A stretch of 64,000 nucleotides of DNA, taken from positions 22,999,068 through 23,063,067 of the forward strand of contig NC_090952.1 of assembly GCF_040807025.1 (NCBI RefSeq), in the 5' to 3' direction. The DNA comes from Struthio camelus (Eukaryota > Chordata > Aves > Struthioniformes > Struthionidae). Shown here piece after piece: positions 27,101 to 36,460 of this stretch. The translations under genes were made by a program, and so were the position numbers. The stretch's first letter is position 1. Each line of letters opens with the position of its first letter. Under the pieces are notes generated by a model, which worked only from the letters and a program-made list of their open reading frames with translations, had not been told where the DNA came from and searched no databases.

Positions 27101-30100
27101 CAGCCAGGACTTGCACGAATGGCTTGACCATTTGCAAAGGCTCACCAAAGGGACGTGCAACACCATATCCAAAACACAGTCCTGGAGCGCTCATTCAGTA
27201 AGTGTGTTTCACCCCAACCTCTCTTGTCGCCTGTTGTTTCTCAGCACTGGCTGATCTCTCTTTTTCTGCAGTGCACCTTGATAGCGAGATAATTTATACA
27301 GCTGTAGAACTTTTTGCATCGCTGCAGTTTTGTTTGTACCTGTGTAGTTCACTGCCAGCGCTGCTCATAGCAATTTTCATATATCCTGCCCTAATTTGGC
27401 TGCAACCTACGTGCCTTAAAGGAGCTTAAAGCGAGCCTTTGTCCATTGTCCTCTGTTTGGATACTTTTTTTGGTGGCTAACAGTCTTCATTGTTTCTCAT
27501 CTATTTTCTCAGACATTTGGTTCAACTGGACAGATTCGTGGCCCACTGGAGCCCCCCAAAATCCTCAAGCCCTGGAGCTTGAGTTGCCTCCGCCCTGCTC
27601 CTCCGCTCAGACCGTCAGCAGCACTGAGTTACAAAGAGGTAATCCCCCGTGCACACAGGGTACCATCATTTCATGACAGTCTCCAGTGTTGGTGCCCAGA
27701 TTTCTTAGCCCATGGTGGGGGCACAGAAGCTTAGGTTTATTGCTCCTTAGCCAATGGGAATGTGAAGAGAAAATACTGTGCAAAGTCATGCCCCAGTCCT
27801 GCAAAAGTACGTGGTGGATGCTTGTCACTGCACCTGGCTTTATGCTGCAAGGGGAGCATGAGCATGTGTGTTTACAGGGCTAGTGTCCCGTTCTCAGTGT
27901 TTTCTGTCAGCTGCTCTAGCTCGCTCTCAGTCAGCGACAGCGCCTTGGGAGGCAGGCAAGGGGATTTCGTTGCTGTGGTCCACGACGCTCCTGCCCTCGG
28001 CTGCTGGATGTCACCAGTCCTGCAGTTGCACTTGGCCCTCCTTCACAGCTTACCTGAGAGTTTTACACACCTGCAACCTGCTGGGATGCAGCAGGCCTGC
28101 GGGATCGCTTCCGCTGCAGAAACCCCGAGCCTGGGAGGTAGGAGGCCCATGGGACAGCAGTATGGGGAAACCCAAAATAAAACCCAGCTCCTATTCTCAA
28201 CCCCTGCGGTAACTGCAATGCTCTCCTTCCCTACCTCACATTAAACTTTGGGGATTACTCACCGGTAACTCGGGTAACGTTCCTCTTACTGATAGAGCAC
28301 TCCGGTTCTGAGTCACTGGCCTTTCTTGGTACAGCAGCCCTGGGAGCGTTACTGCCTGGGGCTCCGAGCGCGGCACGGGCACAGGGAGGGGGCTCGCTCG
28401 CTGCCGCCGGCTCAGCCCTCCGGCTCTCCGGGCCAGAAAGCCCAGCAGCCAGGGGGGCTGTGGGGCCGCTGCTGCGGGCAGAGATTTTAGAGGGCGTCAT
28501 GGTGTTCTGTTCTGTTTATTTCTTAAAATTCATAAAATAATAAATTTCAGTTTGGAAATTAAGTTGTCCAAAAAAAAAAAAAAAAAAACAAGTGAGCGAA
28601 CTGAAAACCACCCTTAATCTTTGCATGTTCCAAATCCCTAATGTAGACTAAACAGTTTCTTGTTTGCATGATGAATTGAAATATAGGAAGGGGCTTTAAC
28701 GTGAGGAGAAATATTTCTGGGTGAAAGTACAAAGATTGTATTTATTTTTGATGTAGGCCAAAACCACAGATTGAGCGATATCATTAATACCACAATTCTT
28801 CGCACTTTCTCAGTTATTCCCTGCCCACAGGGCAGGAGTTAAACTGCCTGCGTAGAAAGGCTTTTGCAGCCGAGGCTGTGCAGACAGGGAGCCCAACGGG
28901 ATGTGCCAATGCTCTGGGGCTGGATGGTGGCACGCAAGTTGTAAAAGGACCCCAAACCTCGGTTTGCATGGGGACAATGGTATCATGGGCCCACCGTGGA
29001 AAGTAGTGGAGGCAGCCCTCATCTTCCTCTAACGAGCCTTCATTTAAAGGCACTGCTGAGACCAGAAAGTCCCCAGATAATGAAAAGATTTTCAGGCCAC
29101 ATCCTGGCATAGGCTTGGACTTGCAGTCATTTTGCCACAGCTGCCAGTTGGTGGGACAGGACCTGGTGGCCACAGCTGAGCAGCATAGGCTCCTGTTGCC
29201 CAGACTGCAAGCGGAGCTTGGGAAATGGGGCTTTGCCTGTTGCAAACTTTTTGCTAGCTGAAAACGAGTTACAAGAAAACACGACTGATGCAAGGCTCGC
29301 TGGCAGTGCCAGTGCTTGACTGGGCTGGCTGAACAGGTCAGTGGAAACCGAACAGCCAGCTGGCTCCACCCAGAGCTGGAGCAGGGCTGGAAATGCACAA
29401 CATGATATTAAGGCTCTGACGGCCAGCCTGTGCCAGCCTGGTGAGCTGCTCGCCTCTTAAATGCAGAGGGACTCGTAGACACAGGCATGTGAAGCCACAC
29501 GTGAGATAAGTTCATTTGCTGGCCTAAGCAGATTTTCATCTGCCCTTCCCCTCCCTCTAGACCCAGAGTCTCAATCCCTAAGCAGAACTCCTATTTGACT
29601 GTATTTAAAAAAGAAAAAAATAAAGTAGGACACAAAATAAACTGTGCTAATAGCTCAGAGTAAGGCACATTCCTTATTATGAAGACAAAATAAATGAATA
29701 CAAATTTCAAAGGTTGTTTGCAGGGAAGGGAATGGGGGAGTTTGATTAGAAGATTAGAGATTTTCAGACATCCAGTGTTGCTTTAATTGGCTTCTAATAG
29801 TGTAGGATGGGATGGCACAGTCTTGTGCATTTCCTCATACCTTGCTGTATGCAGGAAACCCCAGAACCTGCTTACGTACCGCACATCGCTGTTGTTATTT
29901 CCATTGAAAATGGGTCATTTTTCCTGTTCTGTTTCCAGTAATCATTTGAAATGACAAAGCAGGTGCTATGGGTAAAGCGGTGTGTCTGGATTCAGGTTAG
30001 CAAAGTGAGAAAGACTTACAAATGATTTCTAATTTTTTTTTTTTAAAGTAACCTGCTTTGCCTTAGGTGAAGGGTTTGTAACCTGGGGATTCATTAGTTC

Positions 30101-33100
30101 CGCTGGCCACATCTGCAGGAGAGCTGCCCGGCTCCCCATGCCGAAAGCCCTCCGTACGGCCCCAGGGACGGCCAGGCTTGGGCCCTCCCCAGGATGTTCC
30201 AGAGAAGTCCCGTTCCTGGAGCAGGAGCAGGGAGATCCCACCATGCCGATGCCTGACGCTGTCAGGTTCCCAGTGAGAAGAACAAGTCCCTCTGGGAGGG
30301 TCCCCTTTGAGCAGACACGGTGCTGGGGAATTGTCCCTGGGGTGTCCAGAGCGTCCCTTCATCCCTGCTGGGTCAGTCCGAAGCTGGTGGGACCAGCGCT
30401 GAGCGTGGGGCCAGGCCCCTGCACAGCTCCCCGGGGCTCGGACAGAGCCAGGAGTGCCGGGCAGCTGCAGAATTGGCTCTTAGCGGGCGTTTGGGTGCTG
30501 CAGTCCTCTCCGCCCGCAGTCCCTTTCCAAGAGGCATTCTCCTAAACAAGCAATGTCTTCAGAAGTCTACTACTAACCAAGAAGGCATGTGCTCTATTTT
30601 GATGTGTTTAGAGTATATTAATACCATGCGTTTCATATATAATTTTTTCAGTTTTGCATGCCACCATGCTCCTTTGCATGTTGATAGTGCTCTAAAACCA
30701 GTACGGAGGGTGTGACACATTAATCATAACACTAACATTTAAATGTGTTTTAGAATTGTGGATTTAATGAAGTTGGTCAATAAAATGATCAACCTCTCAC
30801 ACTCATCTTCTCTTTCTTTGCATATTCATTGTAGAGGATGTCTTATATCTTAAAGGTAAGGGTAGATACATCTCTTTGGCTTATTGTGGCAAAGAATGCT
30901 TGTTCTTCTTGTTCATGCTTCTCGTGCTTGTATGACCCTAATTTTGCCTGGCAATATCAGTGCGCTAACATGAATCAATTGTGATTGGCAAATATAATTT
31001 TGAGAGGATTCTCAACAAGAATTTAGGACTGTGATACTGAAATTTCCTGGCATGCCTCTTCTACTGCTTTTTTTAGCCATTCCTTAAAATGTATATTGCA
31101 TGTAACCTACTAATATACTAATTTTCTCCAAGTGAGCAAGACTCATAACTCAGTGAAGGAGATAAAAGCTTTTGTTTCTTACTTGTGCAGTCATAGCAGA
31201 CACTAACTTCGTGTGTATTTGTTTATTCCCTATATATGTATATGGGGTATTTATACTCTCAAATAAATTGTGTGCATTTAGAAACAATGTCATTTATCAA
31301 CTGTTTTATGTTAGAAATAAAAATGGAGTCAAGGAAATAACCAATGTTACAGGGTTTTCTAACAAAGACTACAGAGGTGGTAAACAGACCAAAAGAGCTG
31401 TGAGCACGTTTGAATTCTTTGGCTAAAGGATATTAGCTGAGGGATGCCTTTGCTGAAGGACTGTGTCACGTCCTAGATCTGCAGGTGCAATTCCCACTGC
31501 TATTAGAGGGAGCAGTGGCTGCACATCTAGTAAATGGGGAAGGCAAAAAGCATTGTTTTCCTCAACTTTGTCGTTGTCTGCTTTGTAGTTCTCTCACGTG
31601 TTGCGCGTAACACGTGTAGCTATGTTTAGCCTGCTCCTTCATTTAAGCTGCCTTTAGGGTTCTGATTAAATACAGGAGTCTGTTTCTCTATAGGATTCCA
31701 GCAAGAGTCCAAAAACAATGAAGAAATTTCTTCCGAAAAGGAAAACTGAGAGAAAAGCTTCTGATGAAGAGTTTGTTATTAGGAAAAGTAAGCGTGGAAT
31801 TTTTCTCTTCTTTTCTGAGGTTTCTATTTCCCTAATAATCTCCACAGGGCTTTGAGGATATTCTTTCTTGCAGTAAACGATGAGACACATGAGCAGGTCT
31901 ACGTGCTGCTCTTCATGGGAGGTTTCTGGAAGAGCGCCATTCCTCTGCCTTGTATACATCCCCTCTGAGTCAGAACTACTGGGCAGCGCTAGCGCCCTCA
32001 CTGTGATTGCTAGCACACAATCACATGGTTGTGGATGGTCTTATCCTGGCTACGAAGTGAGGGAATCACTTCTGAGCTGTTGAAAGCTGCATTAAAAGCA
32101 CCTCAGCCAACAGTCATCAGAGGAGAGTACAGTACATATCACAGAGAGCAAGAAGAGAACTGGGACGAGCTCTTATCTGTCCATGCCGTCAGGTCCTGCA
32201 TCAACTTTCCTAAGGGACCAGGGAACAAAAAAGGCCCTATCCACGCAGAGGTGTTTACTTGCAAAGAAAGTTGTTCTAGCAGCTCCCTGGGGTCCGTTTT
32301 GGGACACTCCTAGTGAGTCTTACGTGAAAGACCTTGGTCACATGGTGAGCTGCTGCAATATAAAAGGCAGAGGTCAGTTGTCTCACTTGAGAAGACAGCA
32401 TTGAGCCAGAGTTTGAAATGAGGACTTTCCATTTCCCAGTCCTGCTCTGAGGCAGCACCAGGTGTCCTGGGTACGCTTATTTCCTCTGGGAACTCCTCCT
32501 AGGAGGGCTGCTCTGCCCACCCACCTCCCGGTGCTCCCCTCAGCCAGTCAGGCACCACCCCTTGACTTTTACTAGGACAAGCAGCTGGAAGTGCATTTTC
32601 ACACCGTTCAGTCATGGTGCTCAGTGCCGCAGGATGTTGCAGAGGCCAGAAAATGTAAAGAAGCTCAAAAAGGAGTCGGGCAACTTGCAGAGACAGCGTC
32701 AGTCAAGGCAACAACGCGCTCTTCTCTTAAAGGAGTTGGGAGCAAGGGCTGGGCGAGATGAAGCCAGAGCAGTTTGCTTTTAGCGATAGCTGTTGTCTGC
32801 AATGTTTTACAGGTACTGCTGCATTAGAAGAGGATGCTCAGATCCTGAAGGTGATCGAGGCATACTGTACTGGGGCAGGCTTCCAGCAAGCTCTCAGTTC
32901 AGGTGGGCACACGACCAGATTATTTAATTCTTCTACTCTCTCTGCCACACTGTTAACCCATCTGGGAAAAAACAGATGGTTGCATCATGCAGCAATCAGG
33001 CTTATGCTAGGAAACTGTGTGGTGTTCAATCTTCAAGATAAGGAAGCTTCATCTGCCTAGTGGTTTATTTTCATTGTTTTTCTTCTAAACACAGAGAATG

Positions 33101-36100
33101 AGTAAGTAGGAGGGTAGATGAGACACAGCTACTTCACCAGCACTTGTTAGGAATTAAACAAACCTAGTCAGTGCCTGTGGCTGTCAGCGTGAAAACCTGA
33201 TGGTAATCTCAGGTTGCATATAGCTTTAGAAAGGAAGCATGAATATTATCTCTCAATCAGCTGCGTATTTAAGAACAAGCAGCTTCATAAGAACCTGACT
33301 ATCTAACATCTTAAGCTCTGGAAATAAAACTATTTATCATTGCTGGTGAGATGTCAAATTAAATCAGTGAACTAGCAAATGATGGTACGTTTAAAAATGG
33401 GGGGGCCGTGTTTCTTCCAAGGGCTCTTGACCCTAATCGAATGATTTTGTTTATGACTAATGATGTAGCTTTAGATGCACTGAGCGTTCTTGAAATCTTT
33501 CCACTTACTGCTTTAGCTCCAGTTCAGCTAAGTATATAAGCCCATATTTAACCGTGGCAGATACCCGAGTCCCTCCTTGCACAGCAGAGTGCATACATGC
33601 AATGTTTAGGTCTCACTGAAGTGCTCCCCCCTTTCAGTATTTCCTCCACTGAGAACAGGAATTACTGCGGGTGTCACAGCAAGCATTCAAGCAGTGGCAC
33701 ATTTCCAGGCTGGGGCGGCATGCATGTGTTTAACACCTTGTCACACACACCACGGGATGCACAGCAGGGCTAACTTCTGTTATTAGCAGCCGTTTCCTTG
33801 CTGGCTCCCTCCCCTCTGTGTTTGCTGGGCTCGCATGAAAAGCGTTGTCCAAGGCATTGGAGCTGCGAGGTCAAGGGCAGCGCGTGGCTCGCAGGAGGGC
33901 TCCGGGGTGGCCTCCACACGCAGGTTAGGAACCCGAGGGGCAGCGCAGGGGTCCGCACGGGGAGCCACACATTGGCTTGAGTCCCCAGTGCATCCCAGGT
34001 TTGCGGAGGAGGTGAACAACGTACGAATTTGCAGTGCTGTCTCTTGTGCGGTGTGGGAGTCAGGGAGAGTCTCCATTTCTCTTCCTGATGAGTAATTCTT
34101 GTACGCAGGCTCCCGTAAAGACTCCATCCCCCAAGTCCTTCTTCCCGAGGAAGAGAAAATCATCATAGAGGAAACGAGAAGCAACGGTCAGACTGTCACG
34201 GAGGAAAAGTAAGCGAGGCCGCTCTCTACTTGCAGATTCCCTTGTTGCTTTTTGGAAGGATGTTAAGAACTAAGGCCCTCTCCTTCTGCTTTTCCACAGA
34301 GGAGCACAGCTAGTGAGGAGCTCAGAGTAGCCAGGCGTTACAGCCTGGCAGAGACTGCTGTCTCTGTCCTCGCTGGGGTCCTGGCTGTGCCAGCAGCTCT
34401 GGGCCGTTTCTATAGGGAATTTGTCCCTTTTAGCGAATGAAGCCACCTTCCCAGCTGCGTTGAATTGGCTGTAGCCCTCTGCGAGTCGGTGTGCCAGGTC
34501 CTGAGAGCCAGTTTGTCGAGTCCCAGAACTCACCCAGATGTCGTTAATGGCGTCAGGCAGGACTGAACTGGATGAGTTTTTTTTTAAGCTCTTGATGTAC
34601 TGGGCTACTGCTACCCATTGGGACCCTGCATGTCACCTGGGTAATGTTGTCTGGGAGCGCTCCCAGCCTCTTACAGAACCTCAGTGTCTGGGTGATTGTA
34701 CTGGTCTGCTCTCTGTCTAGCCCAGGCAGTGCATTCCTTTCATATTTATTTTTGTTGCAGCATGACCTCAAGGAATCAGGGTCATTTTCTGAAAGATGCT
34801 TAGCCGCTTCCAGATTTAAAACCATTATTATTGTTTGCAGTAGCACAAGCAAAGAAGCCGAAGCTGCAGAACTTTGTTGATGACTTAAAGCCAGCAGAAC
34901 GGGGTGTTTTTCTCCAGTTTTAAGAAAAGGTCCTTGAATTTTGGACCAGTGACGGATAAATGCTTCTAGATGGTGTTTCCAGGGTGCTCTCACAGGCAGC
35001 AAAGATGGTGACAGCCCGATGTTGCAATGGGCAGCTGAGAAAAGCAGAAGCCGGAAGCACCTTCCCATTAGTGTCTCAGTTGCAACGATCCCACTCTCTT
35101 GTTTTCCTGCTCTTTAGCTTCTTTTGTTTCATTTTTGGGGGGATTTCTTGTTTTTGTAGGAGCCTTGTTGACACGGTTTATGCACTGAAAGATGAAGTCA
35201 AAGAACTAAAGCAGGTAATTTGACTGGTTCTGTTTGTGCTGTGAGTAGATCAAGAGCCAGACCAGCACTTAAGCGCATGGGGGCATCGTGTTTGGCTGGC
35301 CAGCGCCCAGGAAACCTCCTGCAGATTGCCGATCTGATCCCGCAGCTGCTTGGTGTGAGTCGCTCCTGCGCCTGTTGCGGGAGCTGTGCGGTGCCATGCC
35401 CACGTTGCTGTTTAGGTAACGTGTCCGTCTGCCAGAGGCAATGGCTCTGGCTCGAGCTGCCGTGTGATCTCATGGCCGACCACAGTGGGGGAGAGCTGCG
35501 GCCTGCCTTCCCTCGGCCATGCAGCCCCTTGCATCAGTGCTGGGGGTTCACGGGTGACGCAGCGCAGGAAAGAGAAGACTGTTCACTTTCTCCTTGCTTG
35601 GTTAGTTTTCTCTCAGTTTAGCTCCCTGGATCAGCTCACCACATAGTCACTTGAGTACCAGAGCCAGCCTGAGGGAGGTACTAGTTGGCCTTTGCTGTAA
35701 CGTGAAAATTTCCCCCTAAGTCTAAACGCTCTTTCGACTTGACTGTCCTTTTGTTAGGAATACGGTAGGTGCCAGGTTCTTGTGGCCTGAGAGGAAATGC
35801 ATCCTCTTCCCTCCAGCCGCAAGCCTGGACGTGGGAGACTCTACGCCAGGAGGACAGGATCCTCAAAGTCAGGCTTGGAGTAAGGTGTTCAGGAGAATGC
35901 TTCTCACTGCTCAAAGCTGCTGGGGCTTTTGCGCAGGTCTGTAAGGAAGTAGGGCTCTGCCTGAGCCTTGATCTGGCCACAGGTAACCTGTATTTTTCAT
36001 CCTTGCAAACCACCACTAACCTGTCAGATCCTGGTATTTTATCACCTGTGAGCCACGGGGCAGCCAGACATGCAGAAATACATCATTGCGTAAAGTGCAT

Positions 36101-36284
36101 GGGCATTAGTTGCATCTTTATTCCTTTATTTTTCACCTCACAGGAGAATAAAAGGATGAAGCAGTGTTTGGAGGAAGAGCTTAAATCAAGGAAAGACTTG
36201 GAGAAGTTGGTTAGAAGGCTGCTGAAGCAGACGGACGAGTGTGCCAGGGAGGACACAGGCCGCAAGTCGTCTCTGATAGCCTGA
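4746..36284 (+). CDS. ARHGEF6: ARHGEF6 (alpha-PIX/Cool-2), Rho GTPase exchange factor, 5'-partial, 20 coding exons
   Basis: Span covers exons and introns; exons are listed separately. ARHGEF6 activates Rac1/Cdc42 through a DH-PH module, binds PAK through SH3, GIT proteins through a GIT-binding segment and parvins, and trimerises by a C-terminal coiled coil at focal adhesions. The exons sum to 2073 nt (690 codons plus TGA) with every junction in phase. Order by codon from the first one seen: end of CH (1-28), linker (29-71), SH3 (about 77-133), DH (about 157-335), PH (about 350-475), proline-rich segment (about 490-525), GIT-binding segment (about 566-585) and coiled coil (about 626-680). Human ARHGEF6 has 776 residues as I recall, so about 83 N-terminal CH residues lie upstream of the window. 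Paralogue ARHGEF7 is less likely: the linker, the C-terminus and the CD40LG neighbour all fit ARHGEF6. Confidence 0.97.
6093..6122 (+). repeat. (GT)15 microsatellite
   Basis: About fifteen uninterrupted GT units, followed to about 6245 by further TATA/CACA-rich simple sequence. Confidence 0.95.
9969..10096 (+). CDS. ARHGEF6: ARHGEF6 exon, CH-SH3 linker (codons 29-71)
   Basis: Acceptor ttcaccag. The exon opens with [17 protein letters not shown], a Ser-rich linker similar to the human one, and ends VLRRQSKAV. The donor is gtatcc, a poor match to gtragt and the weakest in the gene. Phase 1 in, phase 0 out. Confidence 0.93.
10520..10721 (+). CDS. ARHGEF6: ARHGEF6 exon, SH3 domain (codons 72-138)
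   Basis: The acceptor is tttccttag. One exon holds the whole SH3: [20 protein letters not shown] in the ALYDY/RT-loop position, then [12 protein letters not shown] and [10 protein letters not shown]. In the PIX family this SH3 binds an atypical Pro/Arg motif of PAK. The ATG at 10523 (MTENGSHQL) aligns with the start I recall for the short beta1-PIX isoform, so it could initiate a CH-less product. Donor gtaagc. Confidence 0.98.
11527..11542 (+). repeat. T-rich homopolymer run in intron
   Basis: A run of about 16 T in the intron between exons 10520-10721 and 13700-13770. No retroelement hallmarks are visible around it. Confidence 0.8.
13089..13112 (+). repeat. (GT)n microsatellite
   Basis: About twelve GT units followed by gcacacatgtgcgcgc, in the intron after the SH3 exon. 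Confidence 0.9.
13700..13770 (+). CDS. ARHGEF6: ARHGEF6 exon, SH3-DH linker and DH start (codons 139-162)
   Basis: Acceptor tttgtacag, donor gtaagt. It reads [14 protein letters not shown] then [10 protein letters not shown], matching the conserved linker before the DH domain. Phase 1 in, phase 0 out. Confidence 0.96.
15199..15293 (+). CDS. ARHGEF6: ARHGEF6 exon, DH helix 1 / CR1 region (codons 163-193)
   Basis: Acceptor ccctag, donor gtaaga. It reads [20 protein letters not shown], the conserved DH region 1 that contacts the GTPase, including the ET-x-x-Y pattern of Dbl proteins. Phase 0 in, phase 2 out. Confidence 0.97.
16898..16993 (+). CDS. ARHGEF6: ARHGEF6 exon, DH domain (codons 194-225)
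   Basis: Acceptor ctcttttag, donor gtaagc. It encodes [19 protein letters not shown] and then a Gln/Leu-rich helix, matching DH helices 2-3. Phase 2 in, phase 2 out. Confidence 0.96.
17399..17521 (+). CDS. ARHGEF6: ARHGEF6 exon, DH domain (codons 226-266)
   Basis: Acceptor gtgctcgtag, donor gtgagt. It contains [20 protein letters not shown] followed by [14 protein letters not shown], a highly conserved PIX DH stretch. Phase 2 in, phase 2 out. Confidence 0.97.
18909..19047 (+). CDS. ARHGEF6: ARHGEF6 exon, DH domain core (codons 267-313)
   Basis: Acceptor tgtttatag, donor gtaggc. It carries [20 protein letters not shown] and [13 protein letters not shown], the helix region conserved among Dbl-family exchange factors. 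Phase 2 in, phase 0 out. Confidence 0.97.
20847..20905 (+). repeat. Short tandem repeat, about 15-bp unit, nearly four copies
   Basis: Imperfect direct repeats of the form atgtatgcagtagag at 20847, 20862, 20877 and 20892, each about 15 bases long. It lies in the intron between exons 18909-19047 and 21675-21734. Confidence 0.75.
21675..21734 (+). CDS. ARHGEF6: ARHGEF6 exon, DH domain (codons 314-333)
   Basis: A 60-base exon between acceptor ttcactag and donor gtaggt. It encodes twenty residues beginning [13 protein letters not shown], matching human DTHPDHQDILKAI. Phase 0 on both sides. Confidence 0.93.
21822..21840 (+). repeat. A19 homopolymer
   Basis: Nineteen A in the intron about 90 bases after exon 21675-21734. 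No poly(A) signal at the usual spacing and no flanking repeat were noticed. Confidence 0.9.
24206..24352 (+). CDS. ARHGEF6: ARHGEF6 exon, end of DH and start of PH (codons 334-382)
   Basis: Acceptor gatttccag, donor gtaagt. It reads [20 protein letters not shown] at the DH C-terminus, then [20 protein letters not shown] as the first PH strands. Phase 0 on both sides. Confidence 0.97.
25282..25368 (+). CDS. ARHGEF6: ARHGEF6 exon, PH domain (codons 383-411)
   Basis: Acceptor ccctgcag, donor gtaggc. It encodes [19 protein letters not shown] and [12 protein letters not shown] beta-strands nearly identical to human alpha-PIX. Phase 0 on both sides. Confidence 0.97.
26385..26463 (+). CDS. ARHGEF6: ARHGEF6 exon, PH domain (codons 412-437)
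   Basis: Acceptor ttctcccag. It encodes [20 protein letters not shown] and HAFEIA. The donor gtcagt is slightly atypical. Phase 0 in, phase 1 out. Confidence 0.95.
27064..27197 (+). CDS. ARHGEF6: ARHGEF6 exon, end of PH domain (codons 438-482)
   Basis: Acceptor ctgctgcag, donor gtaagt. It includes [20 protein letters not shown], whose Trp is the conserved PH C-terminal-helix tryptophan. Phase 1 in, phase 0 out. Confidence 0.96.
27513..27638 (+). CDS. ARHGEF6: ARHGEF6 exon, proline-rich region (codons 483-524)
   Basis: Acceptor attttctcag, donor gtaatc. It encodes [20 protein letters not shown] and [14 protein letters not shown]. This proline-rich stretch after the PH domain is the part of PIX proteins implicated in parvin binding. 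Phase 0 on both sides. Confidence 0.97.
28263..28500 (-). CDS. Candidate minus-strand first coding exon nested in ARHGEF6 intron, unknown protein
   Basis: On the minus strand an ATG (28500-28498) opens 79 codons beginning [20 protein letters not shown], rich in Ser, Ala and Pro and ending RNVTRVT. A consensus donor gtgagt (28262-28257) follows with one leftover base. This block is GC-rich in an AT-rich intron. I do not recognise the protein, found no matching downstream exon, and the sequence just before the ATG is AT-rich. It could equally be a chance open frame. Confidence 0.25.
28539..28588 (+). repeat. Possible retroposed 3' end: AATAAA plus A19
   Basis: AATAAA at 28539-28544 is followed 25 bases later by nineteen A (28570-28588). 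This spacing is typical of a processed mRNA 3' end. I could not define a parent transcript or target-site duplication. Confidence 0.35.
30835..30855 (+). CDS. ARHGEF6: ARHGEF6 21-nt microexon (codons 525-531)
   Basis: Seven codons, RMSYILK, between acceptor catattcattgtag and donor gtaagg. The residues exactly bridge SYKE and DSSKSPK as in human ARHGEF6. Phase 0 on both sides, so skipping it would remove seven residues without a frameshift. Confidence 0.92.
31694..31787 (+). CDS. ARHGEF6: ARHGEF6 exon, basic Ser/Lys linker (codons 532-562)
   Basis: Acceptor ctctatag, donor gtaagc. It encodes [20 protein letters not shown] and [11 protein letters not shown], a basic segment between the proline-rich and GIT-binding regions. 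Phase 0 in, phase 1 out. Confidence 0.95.
32813..32902 (+). CDS. ARHGEF6: ARHGEF6 exon, GIT-binding segment (codons 563-592)
   Basis: Acceptor gttttacag. It encodes [20 protein letters not shown] and AGFQQALSS, matching the helix of PIX proteins that binds GIT1/2. The donor is gtgggc. Phase 1 in, phase 1 out. Confidence 0.96.
34109..34208 (+). CDS. ARHGEF6: ARHGEF6 exon, acidic linker (codons 593-625)
   Basis: Acceptor gtacgcag, donor gtaagc. It encodes [20 protein letters not shown] and [12 protein letters not shown], close to the human sequence. Phase 1 in, phase 2 out. Confidence 0.96.
35160..35214 (+). CDS. ARHGEF6: ARHGEF6 exon, coiled-coil start (codons 626-644)
   Basis: Acceptor gtttttgtag, donor gtaatt. 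It encodes [18 protein letters not shown], the first heptads of the coiled coil that trimerises PIX proteins. Phase 2 in, phase 0 out. Confidence 0.96.
36144..36284 (+). CDS. ARHGEF6: ARHGEF6 last coding exon, coiled coil and C-terminus (codons 645-690, stop)
   Basis: Acceptor ttcacctcacag. It encodes [20 protein letters not shown] and a continuing Leu/Lys heptad helix, then a short polar tail ending KSSLIA and TGA at 36282-36284. The end does not resemble the PDZ ligand of beta-PIX, again supporting ARHGEF6 over ARHGEF7. Confidence 0.97.
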   Translation, partial: ENKRMKQCLEEELKSRKDLEKLVRRLLKQTDECAREDTGRKSSLIA

Positions 36285-36454
36285 GTCTGGGAGAAGCTGC
36301 TGGCAGTGGTGTGTGACCTCAGGTGTTTTTTGGGAAGCAGAACTGGATCCTTTGCCTCTTCTTGCTCCTTATTTTGTTGGTTTTGGGGATTTTGTTACCA
36401 AAAAAATAAGTCATAGAGAAAGAAATAGTTTTTTTTTTTTCCATCCTATAAGGA

Positions 36455-36460
36455 AATAAA
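36455..36460 (+). terminator. Proximal poly(A) signal AATAAA of ARHGEF6
   Basis: AATAAA about 170 bases after the stop codon. Use here would give a very short 3'UTR lacking the Pumilio motifs. Seen directly; use is inferred. Confidence 0.4.

Larger units (their letters stand above)
4831..36143 (+). other. ARHGEF6 introns: general content
   Basis: Nineteen introns separate the coding exons; the longest are 4831-9968, 27639-30834, 10722-13699, 19048-21674 and 21735-24205. Apart from the repeats and candidate exon listed separately, I see no RNA gene, CRISPR array or recognisable transposon in them. A GC-rich patch at about 30060-30545 contains open frames on both strands but no splice or domain support. 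Confidence 0.6.
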
